DNA of 64,000 bases from Pseudobdellovibrionaceae bacterium. Lineage in GTDB: Bacteria; Bdellovibrionota; Bdellovibrionia; Bdellovibrionales; JAGQZY01. The stretch lies in NCBI GenBank assembly GCA_020635085.1, contig JACKAL010000004.1, positions 135,844 to 199,843 of the forward strand, given 5' to 3'. Shown here piece by piece: positions 57,160-64,000 of the stretch; the stretch's first letter is position 1, and every line of letters starts with the position of its first letter. Both the position numbers and the translations under genes were made by a program. The notes beneath the pieces are model-generated. The model made no database searches and was not told the DNA's origin. It saw only the letters and a list, made by a program, of their open reading frames with translations.

Positions 57160-57741
57160 ATGAGATCGGTTATCTTTGTTCTACTTACCCTTATTACAAC
57201 CTCGACTTTTGCAGAGCTGGAGTTTTACTCAGAGCGTATAAAAACTATGGATGTAGAGATTCTCCAACAGATTATTTCACGCAATGTCCGCAAATTAGAA
57301 GAAGGCTTAGAATCAAAGCAGCCTATTGTTAAACAGTCGTTAGAAATTCTTCTCGCTAAACCAGACCAAAGTGTGGCTTCTTCGGGCATTTTTGATCAAT
57401 TGCGCTCACTTGCAGGTTCGGAAGAAGAGTTTGACGCTATTCTTAACAATATTACCGATGATGCTTTGACCTCTTTAAAAGAAGACACGAAAGATAAAAC
57501 CAAACTGCGTGAACAAAATACTTATGTCTATATTTTAATCAATATGCTCAACGAGATCCAAAAGAAAAAAGAGGAGCCTAAGGTAAAAGCGCTCATCGAA
57601 AAAATTCGTGACGCTGACATCGAGTTTAGCGATGCCCTTGCTTCGCATCGTCTGCTCAACAGTATGTCAGAAATTGAAAACCCATCAAAATACGCTCAGC
57701 AAATCATTCCCAAAAAACGCCCGTGGTGGAAGTTTTGGTAA
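57160..57741 (+). CDS. Exported helical protein of unknown function
   Basis: The 193-residue protein starts at ATG 57160 with AGGAGGG upstream. The signal peptide is MRSVIFVLLTLITTSTFA, cut before EL. The mature protein is helical and charged (EEFDAILNNITDDALTSLKE) and ends in a basic/aromatic KKRPWWKFW. There are no Cys and no recognised family. It ends 2 bp before the convergent nth gene. Confidence 0.75.
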   Translation: MRSVIFVLLTLITTSTFAELEFYSERIKTMDVEILQQIISRNVRKLEEGLESKQPIVKQSLEILLAKPDQSVASSGIFDQLRSLAGSEEEFDAILNNITDDALTSLKEDTKDKTKLREQNTYVYILINMLNEIQKKKEEPKVKALIEKIRDADIEFSDALASHRLLNSMSEIENPSKYAQQIIPKKRPWWKFW

Positions 57742-57743
57742 AC

Positions 57744-58394
57744 CTATTTTTTAGTAATAACGGGACGTTGGCGATTGGGATAGAGAGCGCGACAAATTTC
57801 ACACTCTAACCCAAAACATTTTCGCGCTTGGCAATGCTCGCGACCATAATAAATTATCTGCAAGTGGAGCTTGTTCCAAGTTTTTTCAGGGAAGGCTTTT
57901 TTTAAAGCCCGTTCTGTTTCTTCCACACTTTTACCTTTAGAAAAACCCCAACGCTGCGCTAAACGGTGAATGTGTGTATCCACTGGGAACGATGGCACCC
58001 CAAAAGATTGGGCCATCACAACCGAAGCAGTTTTGTGCCCCACGCCGGGAAGCTCCTCCAACTCCTCTAAAGACTGGGGGACTTTGCCTTTATGTTTTTC
58101 CAATAAAATTTCCGACAAGCGATGGATGGCTTTCGACTTTTGCGGTGAAAGGCCACAGGGTTTTATAATTTCACGGATTTGCTCGACGGATAATTTGATC
58201 ATCTTTTGCGGCGTATCCGCCTTAGCAAATAGGGTTGGTGTGGTTTGGTTCACACGAACATCTGTACATTGCGCCGACAAAAGTACCGCAATTAAAAGAG
58301 TATAGGGGTCTTTATGATCCAGAGGAATGGGCGGATCGGGATACAATCGATTGAGAATTTTTAATACGATTTTACCTTTCTCCGCCGTCGTCAT
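57744..58394 (-). CDS. nth: Endonuclease III (DNA glycosylase/AP lyase)
   Basis: Base-excision repair enzyme for oxidised pyrimidines. The helix-hairpin-helix has the catalytic Lys in ELPGVGHKTASVV, and the catalytic Asp is in FPVDTHIHRLAQRWG. Length (216) is normal. The C-terminal Cys set is CQARKCFGLECEIC, which does not follow the standard Cx6Cx2Cx5C iron-sulfur spacing, so the [4Fe-4S] cluster may be absent or differently bound. The gene follows the DUF4920 gene on the same strand by 3 bp. Confidence 0.94.
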   Translation of the reverse strand: MTTAEKGKIVLKILNRLYPDPPIPLDHKDPYTLLIAVLLSAQCTDVRVNQTTPTLFAKADTPQKMIKLSVEQIREIIKPCGLSPQKSKAIHRLSEILLEKHKGKVPQSLEELEELPGVGHKTASVVMAQSFGVPSFPVDTHIHRLAQRWGFSKGKSVEETERALKKAFPEKTWNKLHLQIIYYGREHCQARKCFGLECEICRALYPNRQRPVITKK

Positions 58395-58397
58395 TGT

Positions 58398-58835
58398 TTA
58401 GAGTTGCTGAATTCCATCGGCTACAAATTGGAAAACTTTTTGCGGTGTATTCACCTTTTTTATCTCTTCTTCGGAAAGACCTTCATCGCGCATATAATGA
58501 TGGACAACCTTCACCGGTAGCTCCTTTTGCTCCATAACCCCTGTGATACGTATTTTTTTACCGCGAATATCTTTAGGCACAGTAAAACCGTAATTCTTCA
58601 TCACCGTACGAATAGACAAATTTTGATCTTCAAATTTAAGCCAGCAACCTTTTTCCTGACATACTTGTTTAACAGTTCCTTCCATAGTAATTTTTTGATC
58701 TTTGTAATTACTGAACTCTTTGAGCACTTGCGCGAGTTTCACTTCGGGGGCAGCAAAATCACTGGACCCATAAGTTTTCTTTTCTTCACCCATTGCTAAA
58801 AAAATAGTAAACAAAATGTTGATTAGTTGAACCAT
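58398..58835 (-). CDS. DUF4920-like exported protein
   Basis: A 145-residue protein with a short hydrophobic N-terminus (LINILFTIFLAMG) that looks like a signal peptide. The mature part has an OB-fold-like pattern: KITMEGTVKQVCQEKGCWLK, then KKIRITGVMEQKELPVKVVHHY. The Cx4C motif in VCQEKGCWL is the family hallmark; such proteins may bind a metal, but function is unknown. The last third is helical. It lies 3 bp upstream of nth, in one operon. Confidence 0.8.
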   Translation of the reverse strand: MVQLINILFTIFLAMGEEKKTYGSSDFAAPEVKLAQVLKEFSNYKDQKITMEGTVKQVCQEKGCWLKFEDQNLSIRTVMKNYGFTVPKDIRGKKIRITGVMEQKELPVKVVHHYMRDEGLSEEEIKKVNTPQKVFQFVADGIQQL

Positions 58836-59014
58836 AGAACCTCCTCGTCGGGCCTTGTGCCGCTATTCCTCTACTCAATTATAGGGAAAATCTATTCATA
58901 ACCGATGTATGTGATGGTTGTCACTTGGATCGGAGGTTGTCATCCCTTGGGAACAACGCTATTGTGAGAATCCGCTGAGACAGACTCTTAGAGCATGTTT
59001 ATGAAGGATGATTT

Positions 59015-60694
59015 ATGACGCAAACCAACAGCAAACGCACCATTCTTGTGACCACGGCACTTCCCTATGCGAATGGCCCCATCCATATCGGCCATTTGGT
59101 GGAATATATACAAGCCGATATCTGGGTGCGTTTTCAACGATTGATTGGTAACGATTGTACCTTTCTGTGTGCAGATGACACTCACGGCACACCCATCCTT
59201 ATTCGCGCTCGCAACGAAAAAAGATCTCCAGAAGCAGTTATTACTGACATGTTTCAATTGCACACCCATACATTTAAAAATTATTTGGTGAGCTTCGATC
59301 ACTACTCTTCCACCAATTCACAGACCAACCAACACCTCTGTGAAGAATTTTATATAAACATGCGTGATAAGAATCACACCGAGGTCAAACAGATTGAACA
59401 AACTTACTGCAATCACGACCAAATGTTTTTACCCGATCGTTTTGTCAAAGGGACTTGCCCGGTTTGCAAAAGTGAAAACCAATACGGCGACTCCTGTGAT
59501 GTGTGCGGCAGCACCTATAGCCCCACGGAACTTAAAAACCCGAAATGCTCTCTATGTGGCACCCCACCTGTACTTAAAAAAAGCGATCATGTATTTTTTA
59601 AACTCAATGACTTTAAAACATTGCTCACGGAGTGGGTACCTCAGCACACAAGTAATGAAATCTCAAAGAAACTGAATGAGTGGCTTAAGGATGATTTACG
59701 CTCATGGGATATCTCTCGTGATGAGCCTTATTTTGGTTTTAAAATTCCCGGTTACGACAACAAATATTTTTATGTTTGGGTCGATGCGCCCATTGGCTAC
59801 ATCTCCACAGCTAAAGAGTTTTGGGCCAGCGACCCTGATAAATTTGCCCGTATTTGGAAGCAGGATCAATCGGAAGTCTATCACTTTATTGGTAAAGATA
59901 TCGTCTACTTCCACTGTTTATTTTGGCCGGCAATGCTCACCGCTGCAGGCTACCGCAAACCCACGCAAGTCAATGTCCATGGTTTTCTAACGGTAAATGG
60001 CGAAAAGATGAGTAAATCGAAGGGCACGTTTATCGAAGCGGATCATTTCTATAAATTTGTCGACCCCACTTTCTTACGCTACTACTATGCTTGTAAATCT
60101 TCTGCTGGTCTTGACGATATCGATCTTAACCTAGAAGATTTTGTACAAAGGGTAAATTCCGATCTCGTAGGCAAATACGTCAATTTAGGTTCGCGCTCGG
60201 CACAGCTCCTCCATAAATACACCTCTGGTAAAATGTCGGAAGTGATTTCCGAAGAAGGCCTGAATCTTTTACTCGATGTGGTAAAAGCCTCCCATGAGTT
60301 ACAGAAGCATTACGAAGCCCGCGAATATGCTAAGGCGATTCAGCTGATTCGCTCCCATGTCGACCACATCAATCAGTATTTCGATCAAAAATCCCCTTGG
60401 AAAACTCTAAAAGAAAATCCAAATTCAGCTGATGCCTTAGAGTCATTAGCTGTCGCCCTCAATGCATTTCGCATTTTTACCATTTATTTAAGTCCGATCA
60501 TTCCGACTGTTAGCGATAAGGTCGCGGCTTTATTTAACGAAACAGCTTATCAATGGCCAATGGTTCCAGCTCACGTGGACGCCCCGTGGTTGAAGTCTTC
60601 CTATTTTTATAAGGGAGCACTCACCCTGAATCCATTCCAGCATTTGATTCAACGGTTAGATATTAAGAATGTGACTCAAGTCTTACAACCGTAA
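59015..60694 (+). CDS. metG: Methionyl-tRNA synthetase
   Basis: Charges tRNA-Met. The N-terminal TALPYANGPIHIGHLVEYIQ contains the HIGH signature (HIGH at about residue 27). A zinc-binding connective domain has the four CxxC pairs (CPVCKSEN, CDVCGST, CSLCG). The KMSKS loop is GEKMSKSKGTF. The 559-residue chain ends after the anticodon domain; the C-terminal EMAP-like tRNA-binding domain of longer forms is absent, which is common. It appears to be transcribed alone. Confidence 0.97.
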   Translation: MTQTNSKRTILVTTALPYANGPIHIGHLVEYIQADIWVRFQRLIGNDCTFLCADDTHGTPILIRARNEKRSPEAVITDMFQLHTHTFKNYLVSFDHYSSTNSQTNQHLCEEFYINMRDKNHTEVKQIEQTYCNHDQMFLPDRFVKGTCPVCKSENQYGDSCDVCGSTYSPTELKNPKCSLCGTPPVLKKSDHVFFKLNDFKTLLTEWVPQHTSNEISKKLNEWLKDDLRSWDISRDEPYFGFKIPGYDNKYFYVWVDAPIGYISTAKEFWASDPDKFARIWKQDQSEVYHFIGKDIVYFHCLFWPAMLTAAGYRKPTQVNVHGFLTVNGEKMSKSKGTFIEADHFYKFVDPTFLRYYYACKSSAGLDDIDLNLEDFVQRVNSDLVGKYVNLGSRSAQLLHKYTSGKMSEVISEEGLNLLLDVVKASHELQKHYEAREYAKAIQLIRSHVDHINQYFDQKSPWKTLKENPNSADALESLAVALNAFRIFTIYLSPIIPTVSDKVAALFNETAYQWPMVPAHVDAPWLKSSYFYKGALTLNPFQHLIQRLDIKNVTQVLQP

Positions 60695-60816
60695 GATCGG
60701 GTTTTGGGTGTGCGTATTTTTTGTGGGAGGGGTTATTAGGCAAAGTACTGCCAAGGTTTGTTCAATTTATCGGAATTCATCGATGTAAGGGCTCTTTTAC
60801 TTTTATTTTCTCTGTA

Positions 60817-62157
60817 TTATTTGCAAATTTGGAAGCTCATTTTATTAAAATGGTCGTCATCTTCTAGGTTAACTTCCATAAATAAATTCGGTTTTTCTCC
60901 GGTGAGATCGAGTTTATAGTGCTTTTGTTTATTTTCGCCGCGGTAATGGGCCTGCGGTAGAAAACGCAACGCTTCGTCGAGGGCATATTCTTTTACAACG
61001 TGTAAGAATGTAGAAAAGGTATATTCGAGAACCTGACCCTTTTTACTTTCCCAATCACCTTGTGAAATACATTTAGGCGCCGCTGTTAGAATATGAGCAA
61101 AGCCTTGGGTGTCTTCCTGTACGTATTGAAAGATCTCTGGGAGTTGGGCATGCCACTGAGAAACGAGTGAGGTTTCTTCTTGGGCATTGCTCGACACAAG
61201 ATTATTAAAAATAAAGGCTAGGGAGCGGGGGCGATAGTAATCGCAGGACTCGGTCTCGGCGAATCCAGTGATCGGGTGTTTGATGCAAGATAAATTAGTG
61301 AACACAAAATGAGGTGGCGGCTCTTCCGGCATAGAGAGATTGTTTTTCTCTGTTAATTGCTTACCGAGATAGGCAAGATAATCTTCCACTTTTTTAGATT
61401 GTAAAAGACCGATCACTTCACCTTTGTCATTAAAAATCGGCGAGCCCGAATTGCCACCCATCGCTTCGCAACCTAAAGCTAAAGCTGTTCGAGAGTACTG
61501 GTTAATATAAAAAAGATTGAGCACCGAATTTTGTACAGTTGTACATGTTGCTGTTTCAATGGCGCCGCCGAGGCGATCATCATCGTAAGGATTGAGTTTA
61601 GTGATCGTAATCGTCTTCTGGTCCTCTATACCTTTTTGAGAAATTTTAAATGGAGTTACATTGAACGGTTCAATCTCAATAAAAGCGTAGTCGTCGAGAT
61701 CGATCACCTCTCCAACATTGCTATGGTAGAGCACTTTTTTACATGTACGGAGCGTATTCTCACCAGATTTGTCAACAAAGGCAATTGCCATAGAACTCGT
61801 GCAATCTGTTTCTCCGTTTTTAACTTTTTCGGGAACACAGTGGTAGTTGGTGGCAAAAATATTGGGTGCCACTAAAAAACCAGTACACTGCTCTACGTAT
61901 GTGTCTTCACCATAGTCTTCCTCAAAAAAACCCACCATGCCAATATTCTTGGGACATTCACCATCACAAGTAATTTTTGCGGCCTTCATTGCTTTTGTAA
62001 ACCACGTGTCGACTGCAATACGAGTTTGCGGTTGAGGTGTGATCTCATTTTTTATCATCTGAGGTTGTGTGGGTGTCGAAATCGCGTCTTTATTTTTGCA
62101 TCCAAGGCAAAAAATAAGAGTCATCAATAAGGAGATGCCGCAGGATTTTACAACCAT
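60817..62157 (-). CDS. Trypsin-like serine protease lipoprotein
   Basis: A 446-residue lipoprotein (LMTLIFCLGC signal). The protease domain has FATNYHCV (His106), VIDLDDYAFIEI (Asp156) and MGGNSGSPIF (Ser237), the complete His-Asp-Ser triad in the order of S1/V8-type proteases. Several additional Cys suggest disulfides. The last 170 residues are an extra helical/beta domain without a recognised family. The lipid anchor would keep the enzyme on the cell surface or in the periplasm. It is divergent from a TIGR02147 gene, and a perfect 17-bp palindrome lies between them. Confidence 0.88.
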   Translation of the reverse strand: MVVKSCGISLLMTLIFCLGCKNKDAISTPTQPQMIKNEITPQPQTRIAVDTWFTKAMKAAKITCDGECPKNIGMVGFFEEDYGEDTYVEQCTGFLVAPNIFATNYHCVPEKVKNGETDCTSSMAIAFVDKSGENTLRTCKKVLYHSNVGEVIDLDDYAFIEIEPFNVTPFKISQKGIEDQKTITITKLNPYDDDRLGGAIETATCTTVQNSVLNLFYINQYSRTALALGCEAMGGNSGSPIFNDKGEVIGLLQSKKVEDYLAYLGKQLTEKNNLSMPEEPPPHFVFTNLSCIKHPITGFAETESCDYYRPRSLAFIFNNLVSSNAQEETSLVSQWHAQLPEIFQYVQEDTQGFAHILTAAPKCISQGDWESKKGQVLEYTFSTFLHVVKEYALDEALRFLPQAHYRGENKQKHYKLDLTGEKPNLFMEVNLEDDDHFNKMSFQICK

Positions 62158-62208
62158 AGCGTGCAGTATAATAGGTTCCCACTTTTTCCTCTAGGACAGG
62201 CTTCTCTG

Positions 62209-62225
62209 TGTGAAGTAAATTCACA
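62209..62225. promoter_or_regulatory. 17-bp palindrome, candidate operator
   Basis: TGTGAA-GTAAA-TTCACA is a perfect inverted repeat located 52 bp upstream of the protease gene and 217 bp upstream of the TIGR02147 gene. It resembles CRP-type sites (TGTGA...TCACA) but has a 7-base rather than a 6-base spacer. Confidence 0.45.
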
Positions 62226-62441
62226 TTGTCAAATCTCTACCCACCGAAAGCGAATTGGTGCGGCCTATCAAAACTCCCCGCTCAGTACTTATCCTGAAAA
62301 TTAAGAGGTGCTCAGGGCAAAATAACCGCTCCTTTGTGTTTATTTTTGATGGCACACCACTTCTCAAACACATTCTAAACACATTAAAATTTGCTTTTTT
62401 GGCGAGGAAATGAAAGCATTCTCAAGGGAGAAAAATCGTCT

Positions 62442-63335
62442 ATGGAAAGACCGCTGCTATCCACGTACACAGATTATCGCCAATATCTTAACGACTTCTT
62501 TACACATCGTCGATTTGAAACGCGCCAACAGTTGCGTCCATATACCTATTCTGATTTTTCGGCAGCAGCAGATATTCGCTCCCCCAACTATTTGAAATTA
62601 ATTATCAATGGCGATAGAAACCTCTCCCCTGAGATGGCACGCAAGTTTTCCCGCGCACTCAAATTAGAAAAAAGTGAAGTGGCCGAATTCGAAGCTCTCG
62701 TTGAATTTAACCAAGCTAAGGAACCGTTATTACGCAATAATGCTCTTAAAAAACTATCAGAAATCCGCGCCCAGCAGGCACTCGATGCCGGTGATATTGA
62801 TAGCGAAACCTGGGAAAAAGTCCCCGGTTGGCTCTCCTGGGTTATTTATGCCCTCATTGATCAAGCGAACATCACCTTTACCCTTGAGCATCTTAAACAA
62901 ATCTTGCGTGGACGTGCCTCAGAAAAAGATATTCAAAGTGCGATACAAAAGCTCGTCGAATCGGGAGATGTAAAGATAGAAAATAATATCCCACAAAAAA
63001 CTGGGAAAGTGATCTCAAACTCCGATAAGGTACCGGCCGCCCTCGTACGCAAGCTTCAAGCTGAGCTCGTCTATTTGGGTCTCGAATCCCTTTACCGAGA
63101 TGCCCCTACGGAAAGAGAAATTAGTGGCTTTACCATCGCGATGACCGATGAGGAATTCACATGGGTACGCCACGAGCTCAGAAAAATTCGTAAAGAGCTG
63201 CAAACAAAATTAATGATGGCGCGGGAAAAGGGACCGGGAAAAAAAGTGTTTCAGGTCAATATTCAGTTATTTCCGTTAACTAATGAAAGCTCAGAAAAGT
63301 CTGAGAGCTCAGGCACCGATAGTAAAGACATTTAA
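62442..63335 (+). CDS. TIGR02147 family protein (putative regulator)
   Basis: A 297-residue protein of a family common in Bdellovibrio and Fibrobacter and thought to be regulatory. ATG 62442 has AAGGGAG upstream; the upstream in-frame start at 62391 is not needed. The N-terminal half starts with YTDYRQYLNDFFTHRR, a hallmark of the family, then has a helix-turn-helix-like region (RSPNYLKLIINGDRNLSPEM and RKFSRALKLEKSEVAEFEAL), as in a lambda-repressor-like domain. The C-terminal half is helical (PTEREISGFTIAMTDEEF). It is divergent from the trypsin-like protease gene; a regulator-target relationship is plausible. Confidence 0.85.
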   Translation: MERPLLSTYTDYRQYLNDFFTHRRFETRQQLRPYTYSDFSAAADIRSPNYLKLIINGDRNLSPEMARKFSRALKLEKSEVAEFEALVEFNQAKEPLLRNNALKKLSEIRAQQALDAGDIDSETWEKVPGWLSWVIYALIDQANITFTLEHLKQILRGRASEKDIQSAIQKLVESGDVKIENNIPQKTGKVISNSDKVPAALVRKLQAELVYLGLESLYRDAPTEREISGFTIAMTDEEFTWVRHELRKIRKELQTKLMMAREKGPGKKVFQVNIQLFPLTNESSEKSESSGTDSKDI

Positions 63336-63729
63336 ATTTTGGGGGGGAGAATCATTTAAACGACTGCCAGTGCCAGGCTTCCAGAGATAACAACCAACGT
63401 ACAACTTCAACAAACGTACCGTAGAGCCATAAAGCAAAGGCTATGCCAGGCGTGGCACATCACTAACTCTCATCTCCCTTGGCATGGCCGTGAAATTCTA
63501 ACAAAAAACGGTACTAATTAAGGACCATTTCCGGGAAATGTGATGACCAATCGCATTATGTGGCCCAAATATGAGGGTGTGTATCACCTGACACTCTCAA
63601 GTCCCACCCTCCCCATCTGCCTATCTGGCACAATATGGAAACAGCGTCATATGTTGTCACAGTTTTTTAGACCCTATCGTTTAGGGTATTATAGAGCATC
63701 AAGACTTGCCCTCTAAAACCAAGCTGTCT
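63336..63729. other. Long non-coding spacer between the TIGR02147 gene and ffs
   Basis: No gene is convincing here. It contains short GC-rich repeats (TGCCAG/GCCAGGC patterns near 63370 and 63440) and ends with a candidate ffs promoter: TATTAT (63687-63692) and the palindrome ACCCTA...TAGGGT (63671-63687) just upstream. Confidence 0.45.
63671..63692 (+). promoter_or_regulatory. Candidate ffs promoter with overlapping palindrome
   Basis: A -10-like TATTAT (63687-63692) follows ACCCTA-TCGTT-TAGGGT, a 6-bp inverted repeat overlapping its 5' edge. A suitable -35 (TTTAGA near 63666) is a weak match. A start near 63699 would lead into the SRP RNA. Confidence 0.35.
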
Positions 63730-63847
63730 AAATTAGATCAGCTGAGTCCCGTACAACGAAAATGCTATGAAACCCGCCAGGTCCGGAAGGAAGCAACGGT
63801 AGTAATGTTTTTGTGTGCTACGGGGTGCTCAGCTTTATCTGAGATTT
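63730..63847 (+). ncRNA. ffs: Signal recognition particle RNA (4.5S-type)
   Basis: The conserved tip sequence CCAGGTCCGGAAGGAAGCA (63777-63795) is the bacterial SRP RNA domain IV that binds Ffh. It is flanked by long paired arms: GCTGAG/CTCAGC, CCCGTA/TACGGG, ACGAAAA/TTTTTGT, with outer AGAT/ATCT and AAAT/ATTT pairs. This gives about 118 nt, close to the 114 nt of E. coli. It lies just upstream of dnaX, an arrangement also known in other bacteria. Ends are estimated from the pairing. Confidence 0.92.
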
Positions 63848-63899
63848 CGTATCGCACACATGAAGATCTGCAACTTTGGGGCAGGCACTGGGGGATCCG

Positions 63900-64000
63900 C
63901 TGAGCGAGTATCACGTTTTAGCACGTAAATGGCGACCACAAGAGTTCCAAAATCTTGTTGGCCAAGATCATGTGAGTAAAACGCTCATCAATGCTCTTCG
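63900..64000 (+). CDS. dnaX: DNA polymerase III gamma/tau subunit, 5' end only
   Basis: Clamp-loader subunit. The readable N-terminus, SEYHVLARKWRPQEFQNLVG then QDHV, matches the DnaX start (family: YxVLARKxRPxxFxxxVGQxHV). The window ends about 34 codons in. The start codon is not ATG: CTG 63900 fits the family N-terminus and has GGGGGA four bases upstream; an in-frame TTG at 63876 is the alternative. The gene follows ffs by about 50 bp. Confidence 0.92.
   Translation, partial: MSEYHVLARKWRPQEFQNLVGQDHVSKTLINAL

Noticed and set aside
58917..59014. T-box or other leader control before metG
   Set aside because: No T-box consensus or terminator/antiterminator pair was seen; only a weak GTTGT...ACAAC inverted repeat is present.
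63706..63903. A 65-codon frame over the SRP RNA
   Set aside because: It covers the conserved SRP RNA and contradicts its paired structure; it is a chance frame.

Overview
The window looks like a chromosomal segment of a Gram-negative, predatory-type delta-proteobacterium, most likely a member of the Bdellovibrionota (Bdellovibrio/Oligoflexia relatives). This is inference from content: a TIGR02147-family protein, very many secreted proteins and lipoproteins (including one with an FQNC-type lipobox), a giant Ig-like/beta-propeller surface lipoprotein, a TadC plus FHA-domain cluster, KdsA (so LPS is made), and TolQ/TolR-type genes. Composition is moderately AT-rich by eye. No rRNA, tRNA, CRISPR array, complete insertion sequence or prophage was seen.

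Layout. 1-2.1 kb: methionine sulfoxide repair (secreted MsrB-MsrA fusion cut by the window edge, and cytosolic free-Met-R-SO reductase) and a YggS PLP-homeostasis protein. 2.3-12.3 kb: an 8.4-kb gene for a 2815-residue Ig-repeat/NHL-like lipoprotein, facing a fibronectin-like plus beta-barrel envelope protein. 12.4-23 kb: secreted phospholipase-D-like protein, small secreted proteins, fused dual-ATPase ABC protein, O-methyltransferase, secreted polysaccharide deacetylase, trxB with a single-domain response regulator, SDR and ferredoxin, and a lipoprotein. 23-28.6 kb: trmB, gamma-glutamyltranspeptidase, CDF transporter, esterase, 2OG-Fe(II) oxygenase. 28.7-34.7 kb: accessory region with a secreted EEP nuclease, a Cys-rich lipoprotein, a TonB-like protein and a B-lectin/GH26-like lipoprotein. 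Part of it lies between the real proC 3' end and a second, diverged copy of that 3' end, the signature expected of an old site-specific insertion.

34.7-43 kb: maf-proC, then a forward operon of TadC, DUF192, three FHA-domain membrane proteins and a degenerate PP2C-like protein, then kdsA. 43.9-46.8 kb: a sulfatase-fold lipoprotein lacking the catalytic motifs, then an ExbB/ExbD pair. 47-51.4 kb: one lipoate-centred operon (lipA, E2, lpdA, lipB). 51.8-62 kb: small secreted protein, alcohol dehydrogenase, sfsA, an apparently exported GGDEF-domain protein, DsbA-like lipoprotein, nth, DUF4920 protein, metG, and a trypsin-like lipoprotein divergent from a TIGR02147 gene. The window ends with the SRP RNA gene (ffs) and the 5' end of dnaX.

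The points most worth following are: the proC 3'-end duplication and the short repeat it shares with the lipB end; the FHA cluster with a probable pseudophosphatase; the apparently periplasmic GGDEF protein; the lectin-mannanase lipoprotein; the degenerate sulfatase; and the triplicated 457-residue super-repeat of the giant surface protein.
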